Positions 1 to 11,149 are shown, counted from the stretch's first letter. The stretch is 64,000 bases of DNA from Doris montereyensis (GCA_037039925.1 JAXRKP010000618.1:101001-165000); one strand, 5' to 3'. Numbers and translations are program-made. The notes: a model not told the origin generated them from the letters alone.

Positions 1-1190
1 TATTGATTTCCCAGGTATTTGTGGGTGCTATAGTGTGGTGTGGCTGGTGCTAGTCTTATGAAAACTTCTGACTTCTTCCTTCATTGTTTACCAACTTCGC
101 TACAATTAGAACTAGATGTACTACCAGTCCAAATAACCTATGCCCAAATAGCCTGGATCTAGGGTGTTGCGCTATAAAGGCAGAATGTTATCAATACCAA
201 ACTTTCGTCTTCTGAATTTGAGATGTGCCTTCATATAATAATTGTATGGTGGAAACTGTCAATATCCCTATTAATTCCTTAAGTACGTGTGGGTGAGTGT
301 TATTGTGTGGTGTGCTAGTCTCATAAATACGTTTGACTTTTTCCACTTAAACTTACTAGAGCTACACATATTTTACTCACCTGGTGAAAAAATGGCAATA
401 ACTAGACAGGACAGATCTAGAGCTGGAATATACACACAGGCATGTTTCATAACATTGAAATATAAATGATTTTTTGACTGTATGTATTAAAATGTCAGAA
501 TTATTATTATAGTATAGATCATAGGTCTACGTGACTTCTTAACACGAAACTGTGGTACGCCTTCGTGCAATGCTGTATTGGCCTAAATACCCCGGGACCA
601 GGGGTTGGTGCTATTTAGACCGTATACGGCCAAAACATATCATGCCAACAAAAAAAAAGACGACTAAAAAAAAATTAAGAAAAAAAATGACCGATTGTAT
701 GACTAAAAAAAAGAATAAAAAAAAGAGAAAAAGAATAGAAAGGTAACAATTTCATCAAAAGGTTATTTTGGGCCACAGCTATGTTACCAATATGAATGAA
801 TGTACAAAGAAACCAAAAATACAGTTTGATGAAGGTGTTTTCACGCTGGTCTGAGATCCATTACTGTACTTGCATGCTTGAAAGCCGTGACAAGACTCTT
901 TTAAAAGAGTTTCAATATGTCAACAGACCACTAGAAAAACAAACTTGATTGTGGTTTAAGTGGAAAATATCCGATCACTTGGTATTGTTATTTTCGTCCG
1001 TCCGTAAATCGAGGACGATCTTCCGGCTCTGTGATCACCTCAAGGAGTCCTCGTCCAATTCGTTTGTGTAAAGATCCTCACTTTCATACTTCAGGTCTTC
1101 CAAGACCTCCGTAATTTCTTGTGAGAGAGAATCCAGTCTGGCGATTGGAACAGAAATACATTTTTTTTTAGAACAAATGACAATGTCATC
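1..1190. other. Non-coding stretch, no gene recognised
   Basis: No coding signal is recognisable here. Two diverged direct copies of a roughly 65-bp unit containing the words TGTGGTGT and CTAGTCT lie near 14-78 and 281-342. Positions about 648-745 are dominated by A runs; the lysine-rich reading frame there is a by-product of poly-A composition. The segment is downstream of the minus-strand REX1BD gene. Confidence 0.5.
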
Positions 1191-1194
1191 CAGT

Positions 1195-1562
1195 TGATAG
1201 TCAATACTGTCAATGTTCATGGGGTGTTATCACCAAAGGCTGTCAATGTCAACATATAGTTGTCAATGTCAACAGATAGTCAAGATTATCAATGTTCATG
1301 AAATGTTACCAACAAAGGTTGTCAATGTCTATATGTTATCAGTCAAAACTGTCAATGTCAACAAGATCAAATTGACAGCAAAGGTTGTTATTGTACATGA
1401 GAGTATGGTAACAGTAAAAAAAAGGCCAAAGTCTATGGTATAATGTTAACAATTACAACTGTCAATGTCTGTGAGAGTGTATCAACATTCAAGCCTGTCA
1501 ATAGTGTCAATGTCCATGACATAATGTTAACAATCACAACTATCAATGTCAATGAGATTATG
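1195..1562. repeat. Degenerate tandem repeat (CTGTCAATGT family)
   Basis: Imperfect repeats of about 30-35 bp built around CTGTCAATGTCNATGAGA and TGTTAACAATCACAACT. The same repeat resumes at 2722-2800, so the LINE fragment and the MITE at 1565-2721 lie inside what was one array. The word TGTTAACA in the unit supplies a TTAA, which is the insertion target of the MITE found inside. Confidence 0.7.
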
Positions 1563-1564
1563 TC

Positions 1565-2420
1565 AACCAGTAAATGTATCAATGCTTTCATTTGCCGATG
1601 ATTTAGTTCTGTTTGGAAAATCAGAAAGTGACCTTCAGTCGAATATCAACATTATGAACGATGAACAATGAACTAAATAAAAGAGGAATGAGAGTAAATG
1701 CAAAGAAAACCAAAACAATGTTAGTAACTAAGGAAGCTAAAACACAAAATCTTAAATTGGGCAGGGAGTATTTAGAACAAGTTCAAAACTACAATTACCT
1801 AGGAGTAATGATTAACTCAGAGGGAAAACTAAGAGAAGAAATCAGCCAGAGAATCAAAAATGCAAGTGCAATATATAACTATCTAGGAAAGGCATTTGTA
1901 GGTAAGCAAGAATTGTCAACAAAAACCAAAATGGCAGTATACAATACAGTTTATTGTCCTACTCTCCTCTATGGCAGCAAAACTTGGACATTAGACAGTA
2001 GAGAATACAGTAGAATAAAGTAGAGTACAGGCAGCTGAAATGAAATATCTAAGAAGAGTAGTAGGGAAAACTAAAAAAGACAAAATCAGAAACACAACAA
2101 TAAGAGATCAAACCAAAGCAGATGGCATAAAAACTAAGATAGAAACAAATCAATTGAGATAGTTTGGGCATGTAAACAGAATGAATGACAATAGAATGCT
2201 AAATCAGTATACAGTACTAAAGCCCAAGGTAAAAGACCAAAAGGCAGACCTCGGAGAAAGTGAAAAGAAGATATAAAAGAGGCATTGAAAATAGAAATTT
2301 AACTTTTTTGGAAGGAAACAGAAAATGCCAGGACAGGGCATCCTGGAGAAAGATCATCTCCGGCATCTGAACTCATACACCGAAAGGTAGAATGGGAACT
2401 GATAAAGAATGAAAGAAAGG
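1565..2420 (+). mobile_element. LINE (RTE-like) 3' fragment, copy A
   Basis: This is the 3' part of the LINE family that recurs six times in the window. It starts within the reverse transcriptase with the FADD catalytic box (both aspartates intact, about 1591-1602) followed by LVLFGKS. It continues through the thumb and C-terminal region (LLYGSKTWTLDS, then a GHVNRM-like segment) and ends with the family tail GATAAAGAATGAAAGAAAGG. The reading frame is open for about 120 codons at 1661-2023 and then broken by frameshifts, so the copy is dead. 5' truncation is the usual outcome of target-primed reverse transcription. Confidence 0.88.
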
Positions 2421-2424
2421 AAAA

Positions 2425-2721
2425 CAAAAAGCCCAGTAAACCGATTGCTGTTTCTGACTTGTAAATCTACTTGAAGTACTAGCGGTAGTAGTTGTGTTGT
2501 AAGTTTGCAAATAAAACGGGTTACGTCGAAAGCTTGCACTGCCTGCAGAAAGAAATCCATAAAAAATCAACCGTTCACGCTAGAGAGCTTGTTTCAGTAG
2601 GAATTGCGATCTTTCTATAGTTATGGCCCGGCAGCGTTATGATCACACATATGCGACAATTGTATTATGGCATAAGTGTAGCATGATCGCCCCCGTGCGA
2701 CAATGGTAGTCTATGAGTTAA
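2425..2721 (+). mobile_element. TTAA-flanked MITE, truncated copy
   Basis: This is an inverted, diverged copy of the element at 28999-29655. It ends with GGTAGTCTATGAG followed by TTAA at 2718-2721, the same terminus as the complete copy. Its other end, about 320 bp, is missing and replaced by the tail of LINE copy A. TTAA target duplication and short TIRs are the hallmark of the piggyBac superfamily; no coding capacity is seen. Confidence 0.7.
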
Positions 2722-2800
2722 AATCACAACTGTCAATGCCCATGAGAAAATCTTGACTGTCAAACCTGTCTTAATACTTACAACTCAAAAATGAAAGCAA
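2722..2800. repeat. Continuation of CTGTCAATGT tandem repeat
   Basis: Resumes the array of 1195-1562 directly after the MITE terminus, with words AATCACAACTGTCAATG and CCATGAGAAAAT. Confidence 0.6.
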
Positions 2801-2916
2801 CAAAACACATATCATGACACAAAAGCAAAATCAGTATATACACAGCAGAAAAAAACACAACAAATAAAGACATCATCATTATATTGAAAGGAAGAAGGGA
2901 AATCAACGATGTTGAC

Positions 2917-3009
2917 CTACTTTTGTCTTAACGACGAAATCTCCTGTTGGGTTGCCTCATCGTCTGGCTCGTCTGATGCATTTTTCCTCGCAATCTGTAA
3001 GTCTGCAGT
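2917..3009 (-). CDS. REX1BD: REX1BD exon 3 (C-terminal, stop)
   Basis: 30 codons plus TAG. It opens in phase 0 after a TTTGCAG acceptor, continuing the KLKA end of exon 2 with TADLQIARKN, and then becomes acidic (DEPDDEAT). The fit of phase and family motif across a 1 kb intron is strong evidence that the exon is real even though it is short. Confidence 0.8.
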   Translation of the reverse strand, partial: TADLQIARKNASDEPDDEATQQEISSLRQK

Positions 3010-4581
3010 CTGCAAAGTCAGTTACAAGAAAACATGGAGATATTATTTCATATTTTCAGAAATACTGGACAGTCACTATGCTTCATGTAGTAATTACTAA
3101 GCTGTCATAAACTTTCATTTTCTCAGCTCGCTGTAGGCTGGATTTATCTTCCTGCAACGACTGCATATTTGTGAAAACATCATTTCAAGCACAGCTTTTG
3201 ACCATCTTAATGCCTACAAAGGGCAATTATCTTGGTAACTAAAATAAACTGTTTATCCATTTTATACTCACATATCGATAGCTTTTATCCTAAAAAAACA
3301 TAGTAATTAATAGTGGTCTAATTTTAGCATAATTTGGCTTAAAAACTCTTTATAAAAGTCCAGAAGAAGACCCATGCACTGCCGTTGTCTCCAGGAAACC
3401 CCCTTCGCTACAATATAAAACCCAAAACAAAACAACCCCGGCATATCTACAGGCCATCTGTGAAAATCTGAGCTTAATCGGTTGAGAAATAAAGATGTTG
3501 GGTCGGATCGCATTTTGGATAGTTTGAATTATAAGTAGATTGCATTATGCATGGTTTCAAAGATCTTGAATAGTCTATTGTAATGGTAAAGGTAACATTA
3601 TAAGTCAACTCAATAGATCATGTTACTCCACCTAGTCGAGAAAAGAAGATGGGGTGAAAAAAGTGATCTTTAAGCCTGGCCGACCATGATGCCATTACCT
3701 AATATCAGGGGATTCGGTAGTGTAAACTTCTGAACCAAAAGGTAGTGGGTTTGAGCCCGGCCAAAAGTTCAAGTTTTTTTCTCGAGTAAAATCTACCCCC
3801 TGGTCCAGGTAGGTGGATCGACACCTAGTCACATTGGAAACGGACGATAAACAGGAGGTCCCGTGTGCAAATCACAACACTCTGTGCATGTTAAAGATCG
3901 TGTGGCTGTTTACAGGGCGGTCCAGGCAAAATGAAAAATCCTACCAAATATCCTGATATCACCTTAGATGTGGATGTGGGTAAATCAAATTAAATAAAAA
4001 AACCTTACTGCTTTCAGTTTAGTTTCCTCCAGGTCTTGGACTTTCTCAATGACGGCCGAAATGTCAGCTTTATTATGGGTATCTTTGAGAGAGTTTTTGA
4101 TGTGGAGCACTTCCTCGGAAATACGTTTGAAAGAAATGGTGATCTCAGCAACTTGTTGCTTGTAAGCATTGAAGTCATATTGGGGGGGCGTCCCCAATAA
4201 ATGTAGTGAAAGCTCTGAAAGATCAAATTTAAATGAATAAATGAAAACAACTATAAGGAACGACCAAAATGACAATCTTCTCTTATCCATAACATAACAA
4301 GAAAGAGTAGAGTTCCTCCAATGTCATTATGACCCATAGCGCGTGTTAAGTATTTTTAATAAGGAACACATTGTCGGACCTAGTTTTGCTAGGATTCAAA
4401 GCCGGGACTTCGTGATCCTAAGACCAGCAACCTAATCACTCGGCCACTGATGCTACATAACCTGACAAATTTGTGTAAAAAATAACCAAATCCTCCCCAG
4501 CCATTACATCTTTTTAAAAATCGTAAGATATACTAATGGGAAAAAGTTTTCTACATTTTGAATACTATTCTAAGCTAGTAA

Positions 4582-4653
<72 letters not shown>

Positions 4654-7600
4654 TAGTAGTAGTAGTAGTACTAGTAGGACTGGCTTTATAGTCATTCTAT
4701 ACTAAAGAAAAGTCTTTCAATCTAGGGTCTTCATCTAGAAGTTGTTTTAACCCATTCAGATTTAACCTGGCCGACAACACCCCCCCCGCGCGCTATACAG
4801 CCACGTGCGTTTAGCCCCCTCCCCCCCCATAACTTGCTAGTCTCTTTGAGGCCTATATAATTCCCATTGCTAAGGGTTTTTTCGAAAATGGTAAAAATTA
4901 GGTACATTCCATTCAAAACATCATGACTCAGTAACCGCTTGGAATATCATCATGAAATTTTCAGGATGGCTTGACGTATGAACTACCGACATGTTCATAT
5001 AGTTGAATATGCAAATTAAGTCACATGACCTCGGCAGCCATCTTGAGAATTATAATTATATGCGTACATTCATTATATAATGAAATTTCTTGCTATTTCA
5101 CAATTACAATAAAGTTTGAGAAATGTTCTATGATTTAAAGTGTCAAATAAATTAATAAACTTGATGTTGAAAAAAGAAAATTGGGTCAGATTTGTTGATT
5201 CATTAGTATTTATGAAGAGAGAGAGAGTGAGACAAGTTTGTTGAAAAAAAATGCACAGCACAGCATTTGACATGATCAAAGTTCCATGCAAATTATTCAA
5301 AGTTATTCTTTCTGAAAAGGTAGAATAACATGCTTCATACATTGTGCTTCATTCCTTTAGTCTCTCTGTCTTTTTTTACTGTAGGTGCTTGGTTCACACT
5401 GCTGTCTAGCTGCCGCAAAGTTCACTTTCGTGAGGAAAATTCCGTGGCATGGGTAAACGCAGTGCTACTTGGCATTGCTGGCAGTGGAAGCAAGTCTGTT
5501 TTCTAACTTTTATTGATTTGTACACTTTGCAATCTGGCTTGTATTTAGGATCCTCGTATTGAGAAGGGTAATGGGGAGCATTGTTTTGCACTATAATGAC
5601 TAAGTGGTACTTCGGAGGTTGCCTGCACACGTTTTTTGGCCTGCCGACGAGCTGTTTGATCGTTGATGAGAGCCATGCAGACTTCTTCTCTGAAGCGTTT
5701 ACTGGTCATTTTTTTCTGAGGATTCATCTTCTTGAAAAGGATGTGTGAATTGACTAGAGCTGTTTCCACTAAAAATTTTGTAAAAAACGATAAAGGGTCA
5801 GATACCACTTACTACTTTTGTAAGGATAGGCGTAGTAGCCCGACACTTGGTCAAATTGCCCCTCCCCCCCCCACATGAATTTGTTGTAGTCCTTTACGCA
5901 AAAGGTTTCTGAAGGGTCACAAATCCTGAAGGGTCAGCCTTACTTCTTTTCTCTTTTCTATCACATCATTTTTATGAACAGATGAAACGAGATTGACTCT
6001 TTTCGAGTCGTGCCAAGTTGTGGCAAGTAATTTGTCATGACCAGCAAAGGTTGGTATTGGTAGGTCGCCCTTTCTCAGCCTTTTCTTTTTCTTTTTAGGG
6101 CATCAGGAAAATGTTTTCTATTTTCAATAATTGTTCCTACAGCTCCAGTTTGATCAGAAGCAAGATCATTTATCAAGTTCATTGATGTGTACCAATTGTC
6201 AAAAAATAGTGTGTGCCCTTTCTGCTCAAAGCCTTCTAAGAGTCTTTTGACGACGGTTTCTGACAATGATTCATTTGTATTGATCTCAAAGGTGTCCTTA
6301 CCTCTGTGTACACAATAAATTTTAACACGTAGTAATGAGACTTGGATTCGACCAAGGCAAAAAACTTGAGTCCAAATCTAGTTGGTTTGACCAGCATGTA
6401 TTGTAAAACGTGAACACGACTTTTGAAGCCGACCATCAATTCATCAATTGATAACTGGGCTGAAGGTGAGTAGAAATGTAAATAAAGGGGTTCTAACATG
6501 TCTAAAAGCTTTCTGATTTTTTAAAAGAGCATCATAGCCATCTTGACCTCTTGGGACATAATCATTATTGTTGCCAAAATGTAAGAATGAGATGAGTTGA
6601 TATCTATCACGACTAAAACCTTTCCCATACGGTGTTTCATTCAGCCATAAAACTTTCCTCCAATGGTCCACCTCGTCACCTTTTTCATACATATTCCCAT
6701 CCCAATTTGAAGCCCAAATGAATGCACTAACATCATGAATATCAATGGGGGTCGATTTCTTTTTCCTTGAATGGGGTGTGAGTTCTAGATCTGGTCCAGA
6801 TAAAAATTGATCGGCATAGCGATTAGTTTTCATCCCTTATGAGTTCAAATGCCCTTATGCCAGGGAATAGGAGCCTGAAAAAAAGTCTATGGGATTATCT
6901 AAACCTTCAACATCATCTAACATAGATCTATTGATTCCTGCTGAGGAGGCATCAAAATCCATTAACCATTCTCTGGGGTTTGCCTGACTCTGGATCTTGG
7001 ACTAGCTCCCAAATCCATGGTGTCTCTCCAGTGCCACGCTCCCCTCTTCTTTTACTTGTAGATCCACTTTGACGATCTATTGTATCACCTCTGTTGTCAA
7101 CTACTGCCTCATACTCATTGCTAGATCTAGCTCTATCATCGTCTGACTCAACACTCTCTGTTGAACTGTTAGAATCATCACTTTCAGCTAAATATTCATC
7201 CCCTCAGTCGTCATCATGTCTATGCACTTCAATCTCATCATCATAATTCATTCTCAATCACAATGAAGTACGGCCGTGACTGAAAAATTGAAAAAAAAAT
7301 CAAGAACTCCATGGTAGTTTGAGAAGAAAAAATTCATAGATCAAGGTCAGCCATTACAGAATCAAGGGACTCTACTCTCGAATAACTGTAGTCCCACAGT
7401 TTTTGCTTTCGCTCCTTAAACTCGTAATAGCTGTGAATAATACGAAGGAGCCACAGTGGAGTGAAGTCAAAGGCGAAATATGACAATAAGTGGCAACTCC
7501 ACTAATAAAGACAAAATAGGATAGCTATTACTAGCCTGGACCCTTCACCATCCTCTACCCCCCCCCCCCCACGAAAATATCCCACCCTTACCCTCCCCCA

Positions 7601-10142
7601 CCACCCTTTCCTATCCCGGGCAAAGTTGGGTCCCTCTAGCAGTTCACACCCGTATGCCTATCTGTGGTAGCGTACTCTATGGTAGGTATCTTTGCTTTGC
7701 ACACATTTTTTTATGTTCACCACTTACCGGAAGCAACTTTGCGCACGGTTTCTTACTATTACGGAATACACCCCATTTTATCACCAAGGATAAAATACTT
7801 AAGACTTTGATAACTTGGAAAGCATCAGCTAGCGCTAACTGGCATTTTTTGAAATTTTAGAAAGTTGTTAACTCTGTTCCCTTATTGCATCGATAAATTT
7901 GTAATCTGTATACATTTCACACCTTCAGTGTAAATTTTTGCCTTCATTGATATTTCCTTTCATTCATTCTCTATCATTTCCTCTTTCTAGACCCAGTGAG
8001 ATATAGCTCTAGTCTTATAGTTATCCTCTTTTTTCGTTCTTGTTTCCCATACTCACACCTCTCTCTCTCCCTTTCTTTCTTCCCTGTTTTTTTCTTCCTT
8101 TCTCTCTCTCTCTCTCTATATTTCTTTCCTTCTCTGTCTCTCTCTCTATTTCTTTCCTTCTCTCTATCTCCTTCTCACCTTTTATTACTTATTTTCATAT
8201 TTTTATATCATTCTAGATCTGAACCTTCCATTCTTGCTCATTCTTCACATTCCCCTCTTCTACGTTTCTTATCATCACTGTCTTTTTCTTTCTTTCTTCC
8301 TCCTTTCTGTTTTTCTTCTGACATCACATTGTGTGATGCCTGAGGTAATTTAGATCTAGATTCTAGACATTTCTCGTTTGTTGTTTGACGAAGGGTTATA
8401 CCCGAAACGTCACGTGTTTGTTCTGTCTTTATTAGTGGAGCCGTCACTTATTGTCATATTTTGTTCTTAAAACTCGGTACATTGTGAATTCGACTTGAGT
8501 CGGATTTACCAATGGCAATGCATACCGAAAGTTGAGGGTTAAGCCTCTTTCATACGCTAAAGGTCATGATCCTATATCACTTTCCGCGAAGCCCGGTATC
8601 TTAAAGTACTGTACAGTGGAACTCGGTTATAACGAGAGCCCCCGTTCCAAGCAAAAAGTGTTGTTATTCCCGAGCTCTCGTTATTCCCGGGCCGTCTAAT
8701 TTTCTTCCGCTCCTTTGTAAACTCTCCGCTTGAGTAAGCAGAAAGGATCTTGTCTTTGTCCTTTGCTTTAGAATTGTGTACAAAGTACTAGAGGGAATGT
8801 CAAATCGACGACATATCTCTGCATTGGTACATGTAGTTTCTTTCTTCTCCACTTCTTCTATAATGGAAACTTTCGTTTCAATGGTTAGCCTCTTTCTTTT
8901 TTGAGAATTCATGGTGTAAAAATTAAAAAGAAGTAAAGTAAAAAAATAAGACGATGACTTGTGGCTAACACAAGAACAAAGGTGTCGACCGATCACAACG
9001 CTTTGGCTAGTGGCTGTGGTGTAGTGTAGGCCAATGAAGTAGGCTACACTACACATGTGTACCGTTTGCTATGCCACTGCACTGCGTATGAAGTCGATCG
9101 ATAATCACAACGCTTTGGCTGGTGCTGGCTGGTAGCGGGCCTACACACACGTGTATAGCATACGTACATTGTATTGTATGCTACGGTACTCGTTCTTTGT
9201 TATCTTCTCCCGCTTTATGGCTTGATCGTTAATGCGTGTTGTGATATGTGTATGGATGAATGTGTGTGTTAGTTGAAAATTATGATTTTATAATTTCAGA
9301 TAACCATTTTCGAGTTCTCGTTATTCCAGGTCTCTGGATCGCTTGGTGTCGTTAAAACAGCTCTTTTCCAATAGAGAAATAATAAGGAAAAAAACGGGGA
9401 TTTGAAAAAGTCTCGTTATTAACGAGCTCTCGTTATTTCGATGTCGTTAAACATGAAGCACCACTGTACTGCCTTTGTTTAAACACACACATTTCATCGT
9501 TGTGCTTCAATCATCTACGTTTTTTTATGTATTTTCTTTTTTTGTTTTTTTTTAAATCATCAATATTGTCGTAATACAATGGACTGCTACAGTGGTGACA
9601 CGGAGAGAGAAGAATCCTTTCCTAACGCCACATGAGAAGCACACATGAAGCTTACAAATGTAAACACACCACTGCGATCTGGTCACGGGTAAATTGAATC
9701 TAGGTCAGCGTCTCCGGTCGGGGAATCTGCACAATACTGAGTTAAAGCTGTTGAGTTCTGTGCATATTTGGTGTAACTATTAGTAGGTGGTGCGTCCCAA
9801 AATTTAGCAATTCTGAGAACATAACTAAACTTTCGTTGATTGGTAGAACAATATCGGATAAAACGTTTTCCTTCTTTGTTTCTAGTACACCAAACATCTG
9901 AGAACTTAAAAAGAGCATGCATATCAATGTCATTGTAATAGGAGGACAATACACACACGATACACACATTTTTTAAAAAGACAAAAACAAACCCAAACTC
10001 ACTCCTCAAACAGACTGTAGCCTTCAACTCTCTCCGTCTGCAATCGATGAAATCTCCTAATAAGATCTAAGGGACTAGCGTGGCCATTTGCATGTTTTGG
10101 ACTTGCATTCGGGTCTCCCACAGGACAGTTGGCACTTGCCAT
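2917..10142 (-). CDS. REX1BD: REX1-B domain-containing protein (REX1BD-like), 3 coding exons
   Basis: Coding exons on the minus strand: exon 1 10142-10003 (starts ACC ATG G; ends phase 2 at GTGAGT), exon 2 4214-4009 (acceptor TTTCAG, donor GTAAGG), exon 3 3009-2917 (acceptor TTTGCAG, stop TAG). The deduced protein is about 145 residues. Exon 1 gives MASANCPVGDP and later LIRRFHRLQTERVEGYSLFE. Exon 2 gives QYDFNAYKQQVAEIT, ISEEVLHIKNSL and VQDLEETKLKA. Exon 3 gives TADLQIARKN and a charged tail ending SSLRQK. The pattern of a short helix, YDFxxYxQ, helical repeats and a KLxxTAxLQxAR end is that of the REX1-B family, named after the Chlamydomonas gene REX1-B implicated in excision repair. The animal protein's role is poorly known. 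Exon 2 contains a run of seven C (minus strand) where six are needed for the frame: 2+206-1 bases is a multiple of three, so splicing phases support one surplus base. Intron 1 (about 5.8 kb) is full of transposons. Confidence 0.82.
3100..3690. other. REX1BD: REX1BD intron 2, no further feature
   Basis: Intronic AT-rich sequence between exon 3 and the SINE at 3695. I see no exon-like or repeat signal that I can name. Confidence 0.5.
3695..3995 (+). mobile_element. tRNA-derived SINE, family B
   Basis: The head resembles a tRNA (GGTAGTGGGTTTGAGCCC as a B-box-like segment). The body has GTCCAGGTAGGTGGATCGAC, then CATGTTAAAGATC and GGCTGTTTACAGGGC. The tail is AAATCAAAT. The same body occurs at 27236-27496, 27640-27965 and 31800-32127. 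It sits in REX1BD intron 2 in the opposite orientation to the gene. Confidence 0.8.
4009..4214 (-). CDS. REX1BD: REX1BD exon 2 (core domain, with one-base run-length anomaly)
   Basis: Encodes the core of the REX1-B domain. From the acceptor, frame 1 reads EAFTTFIGDAP and then runs into a stop. After the C7 run (plus strand G7 near 4192-4198) the conserved QYDFNAYKQQVAEIT continues in another frame to the donor. One base fewer in the run joins both halves and restores phase with exons 1 and 3. Confidence 0.82.
4360..4455 (-). mobile_element. SINE family A, head fragment
   Basis: Minus-strand tRNA-like head: B-box region read in reverse as GCTAGGATTCAAAGCCGGGA, then CATGATCC-like and CACTCGGCCACTGATGC (reverse of GTGGCCGAGTG). 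The 3' body is absent. Confidence 0.7.
4575..4672. repeat. (TAG)n microsatellite
   Basis: About 33 near-perfect TAG triplets with a single TGG interruption. It lies just outside the piggyBac relic, within intron 1 of REX1BD. Confidence 0.95.
4747..7300 (-). mobile_element. piggyBac-superfamily transposon relic
   Basis: Minus strand, inside REX1BD intron 1. The recognisable coding part spans about 7251-5406. A possible 3' terminus is TTAACCC at 4747-4753. Sequence near 4860-4890 (ATTGCTAAGG then TTTTTTCGAAAATGG) resembles the interior of the TTAA element at 56298, suggesting a related family. I could not locate the matching 5' terminus, so the outer limits are uncertain. Confidence 0.72.
5406..7251 (-). 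pseudogene. Decayed piggyBac transposase (PGBD4-like)
   Basis: Fragments in order on the minus strand. An acidic N-terminus (about 7251-7000) ends in WIWELVQDPESGKP. The N-terminal domain at 6833-6520 includes FIWASNWDGNMYEKGDE, a WLNETPYGKGFSRDRY segment and ISFLHFGNN. The catalytic core carries the first aspartate in LSIDELMVGFKSR (codon 6443-6445), the second in LFFDNWYTSM (6198-6200) and a third in TTWHDSKRVNL (6007-6009). A C-terminal stretch contains CFHCQQCQ, recalling the cysteine-rich domain of piggyBac transposases. Family knowledge: a DDD triad performs TTAA-specific cut-and-paste. Several frameshifts and stops make it inactive as read. Confidence 0.88.
7465..8460. mobile_element. 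TIR element, long copy (relative of 55590-55803)
   Basis: The left arm near 7470-7515 (ATGACAATAAGTGGCAACT then CCACTAATAAAGAC) is the reverse complement of the right arm near 8415-8460 (GTCTTTATTAGTGG then AGCCGTCACTTATTGTCAT). The right interior (GACGAAGGGTTATACCCGAA) matches the interior of the compact copy at 55590-55803. The middle (about 7520-8340) contains a CT-rich tract at 8040-8200 and looks like foreign insert. The serine/leucine ORFs here are composition artefacts. Confidence 0.7.
8614..9466. mobile_element. pogo/Tigger-type DNA transposon, deleted copy
   Basis: Flanked by TA dinucleotides (8612-8613 and 9467-9468). It begins CAGTGGAACTCGGTTATAAC and ends with the complementary terminus CACCACTG. 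Both subterminal regions are rich in CTCGTTATT/AACGAG words, as in Tigger elements. A transposase N-terminal fragment lies at 8912-8664 on the minus strand; the catalytic domain is missing. Confidence 0.85.
8664..8912 (-). pseudogene. Tigger/CENP-B-like transposase N-terminal fragment
   Basis: Starts at an internal ATG with MNSQKRKRLTIETKVSIIEE, then NAEICRRFDIPSSTLYTILK. This is the psq/CENP-B N-terminal helix-turn-helix of pogo-superfamily transposases. It runs into the element's subterminal region and stops; the second HTH and the DDE domain are absent, so it cannot be an active transposase. The frame is open upstream of this ATG too, but that part has no family resemblance. Confidence 0.8.
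9467..10002. other. REX1BD: REX1BD intron 1, 5' part
   Basis: Intronic sequence between the Tigger element and exon 1. The open minus-strand frame at 9683-10027 overlaps the end of exon 1 in a different frame and reads through the GTGAGT donor. I see no family motif in it and treat it as chance. Confidence 0.5.
10003..10142 (-). CDS. REX1BD: REX1BD exon 1 (start codon)
   Basis: 46 codons plus two bases. The ATG sits in a good animal context (ACCATGG). The end, EGYSLFE plus GA, is cut by a consensus GTGAGT donor, and the codon is completed by exon 2 as E. The segment from PLDLIRRFHRLQTERV is the conserved N-terminal helix of REX1-B proteins. Confidence 0.8.
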
Positions 10143-11145
10143 GGTAAGGCTTTCTGTATTTGAGGATTTAGAAAGACAGACGATTTCTTCTGTTTTGAAA
10201 AATAAGGAAAAAAGAATATGTCGTTAAGGGGGAATTTCTGTTTCAGGTTAAGGGGTAGTTGATAGACGGTTAACATAAAACACACCTACCAACAAAGCTA
10301 TTGGTTTGCATTTCCCTGGCAACCTACATTGGGAATGTCGTGATGATAATTGCAGGTGTCCAAATAACAGGTTATCCTTCAAACTCGTGACCAGTTGGCT
10401 AAGATGGGCCTATCAATATTCCTTTGTCAAGTGTTTGATAACTGCCTGTCGGCGCTAAACCTGATGAGAATTATGCAACCATACATTTAAGGGTAGGACT
10501 TCCATGATCGGGCTACCAGGTTTTTTCTCTCGCTGGTCACTTTAATTCAATATAAAGTAAAGATAATACTTATCAAACCATCTTTACATATTAGTTAGCA
10601 CATTTCAATGTAAAATATATTTTTACATTAGACACAATAATCCGTAGAGAAATACCGAGTCAACCTAGAGCCTCCACTTTCTTTTTCTCACTGGTTTCAC
10701 TTTCGGCAACATAAAATTTAGGATTTTTCCCCTGCTTTAACTCTATGAGATTGCCTAGCAACGGGAAATGCATAGCAACAAAGCTCTTGCTATGCGTTTC
10801 CCCAGCGACTTACGCTTGCCTCGGATGGGGGGTTGGGGGTTGGGACGTGGTTGTGGGGGGGGGGGTCATTCAGGACGAGCTTATGTGTCAGGTTAAGGGA
10901 GCAGGTGAAGGAATGGTTGATAGTACAGACTTTTCCCCCCATTTACTTGCATTATCCACAGGCCTAGTAGCAATCGGGATGACCATTTTTTGAGGAGATG
11001 TGAAGAGGTTTTTTTAGGAGATAATAGTAAAATTTGAGGTTTTTAAAGAGATTTTAGTCAAATTTGAGGAGAATTTACTTATATGTGACATACGTGGAGC
11101 AAAAACATCTAATGCCAAATACCAAAAGAGAACATAATATATATG
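10143..11145. other. Region upstream of REX1BD, divergent to TRNAU1AP
   Basis: No gene recognised. It presumably contains the REX1BD promoter; no TATA box stands out. A run of about ten G at 10856-10865 is the main compositional feature. Confidence 0.4.
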
Positions 11146-11149
11146 TGAC

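Noticed and set aside
552..746. Lysine-rich small protein
   Set aside because: Explained by poly-A runs; no conserved motif.
9683..10027. 114-residue minus-strand ORF next to REX1BD exon 1
   Set aside because: Overlaps the end of exon 1 in another frame and reads through a consensus donor; no family motif.
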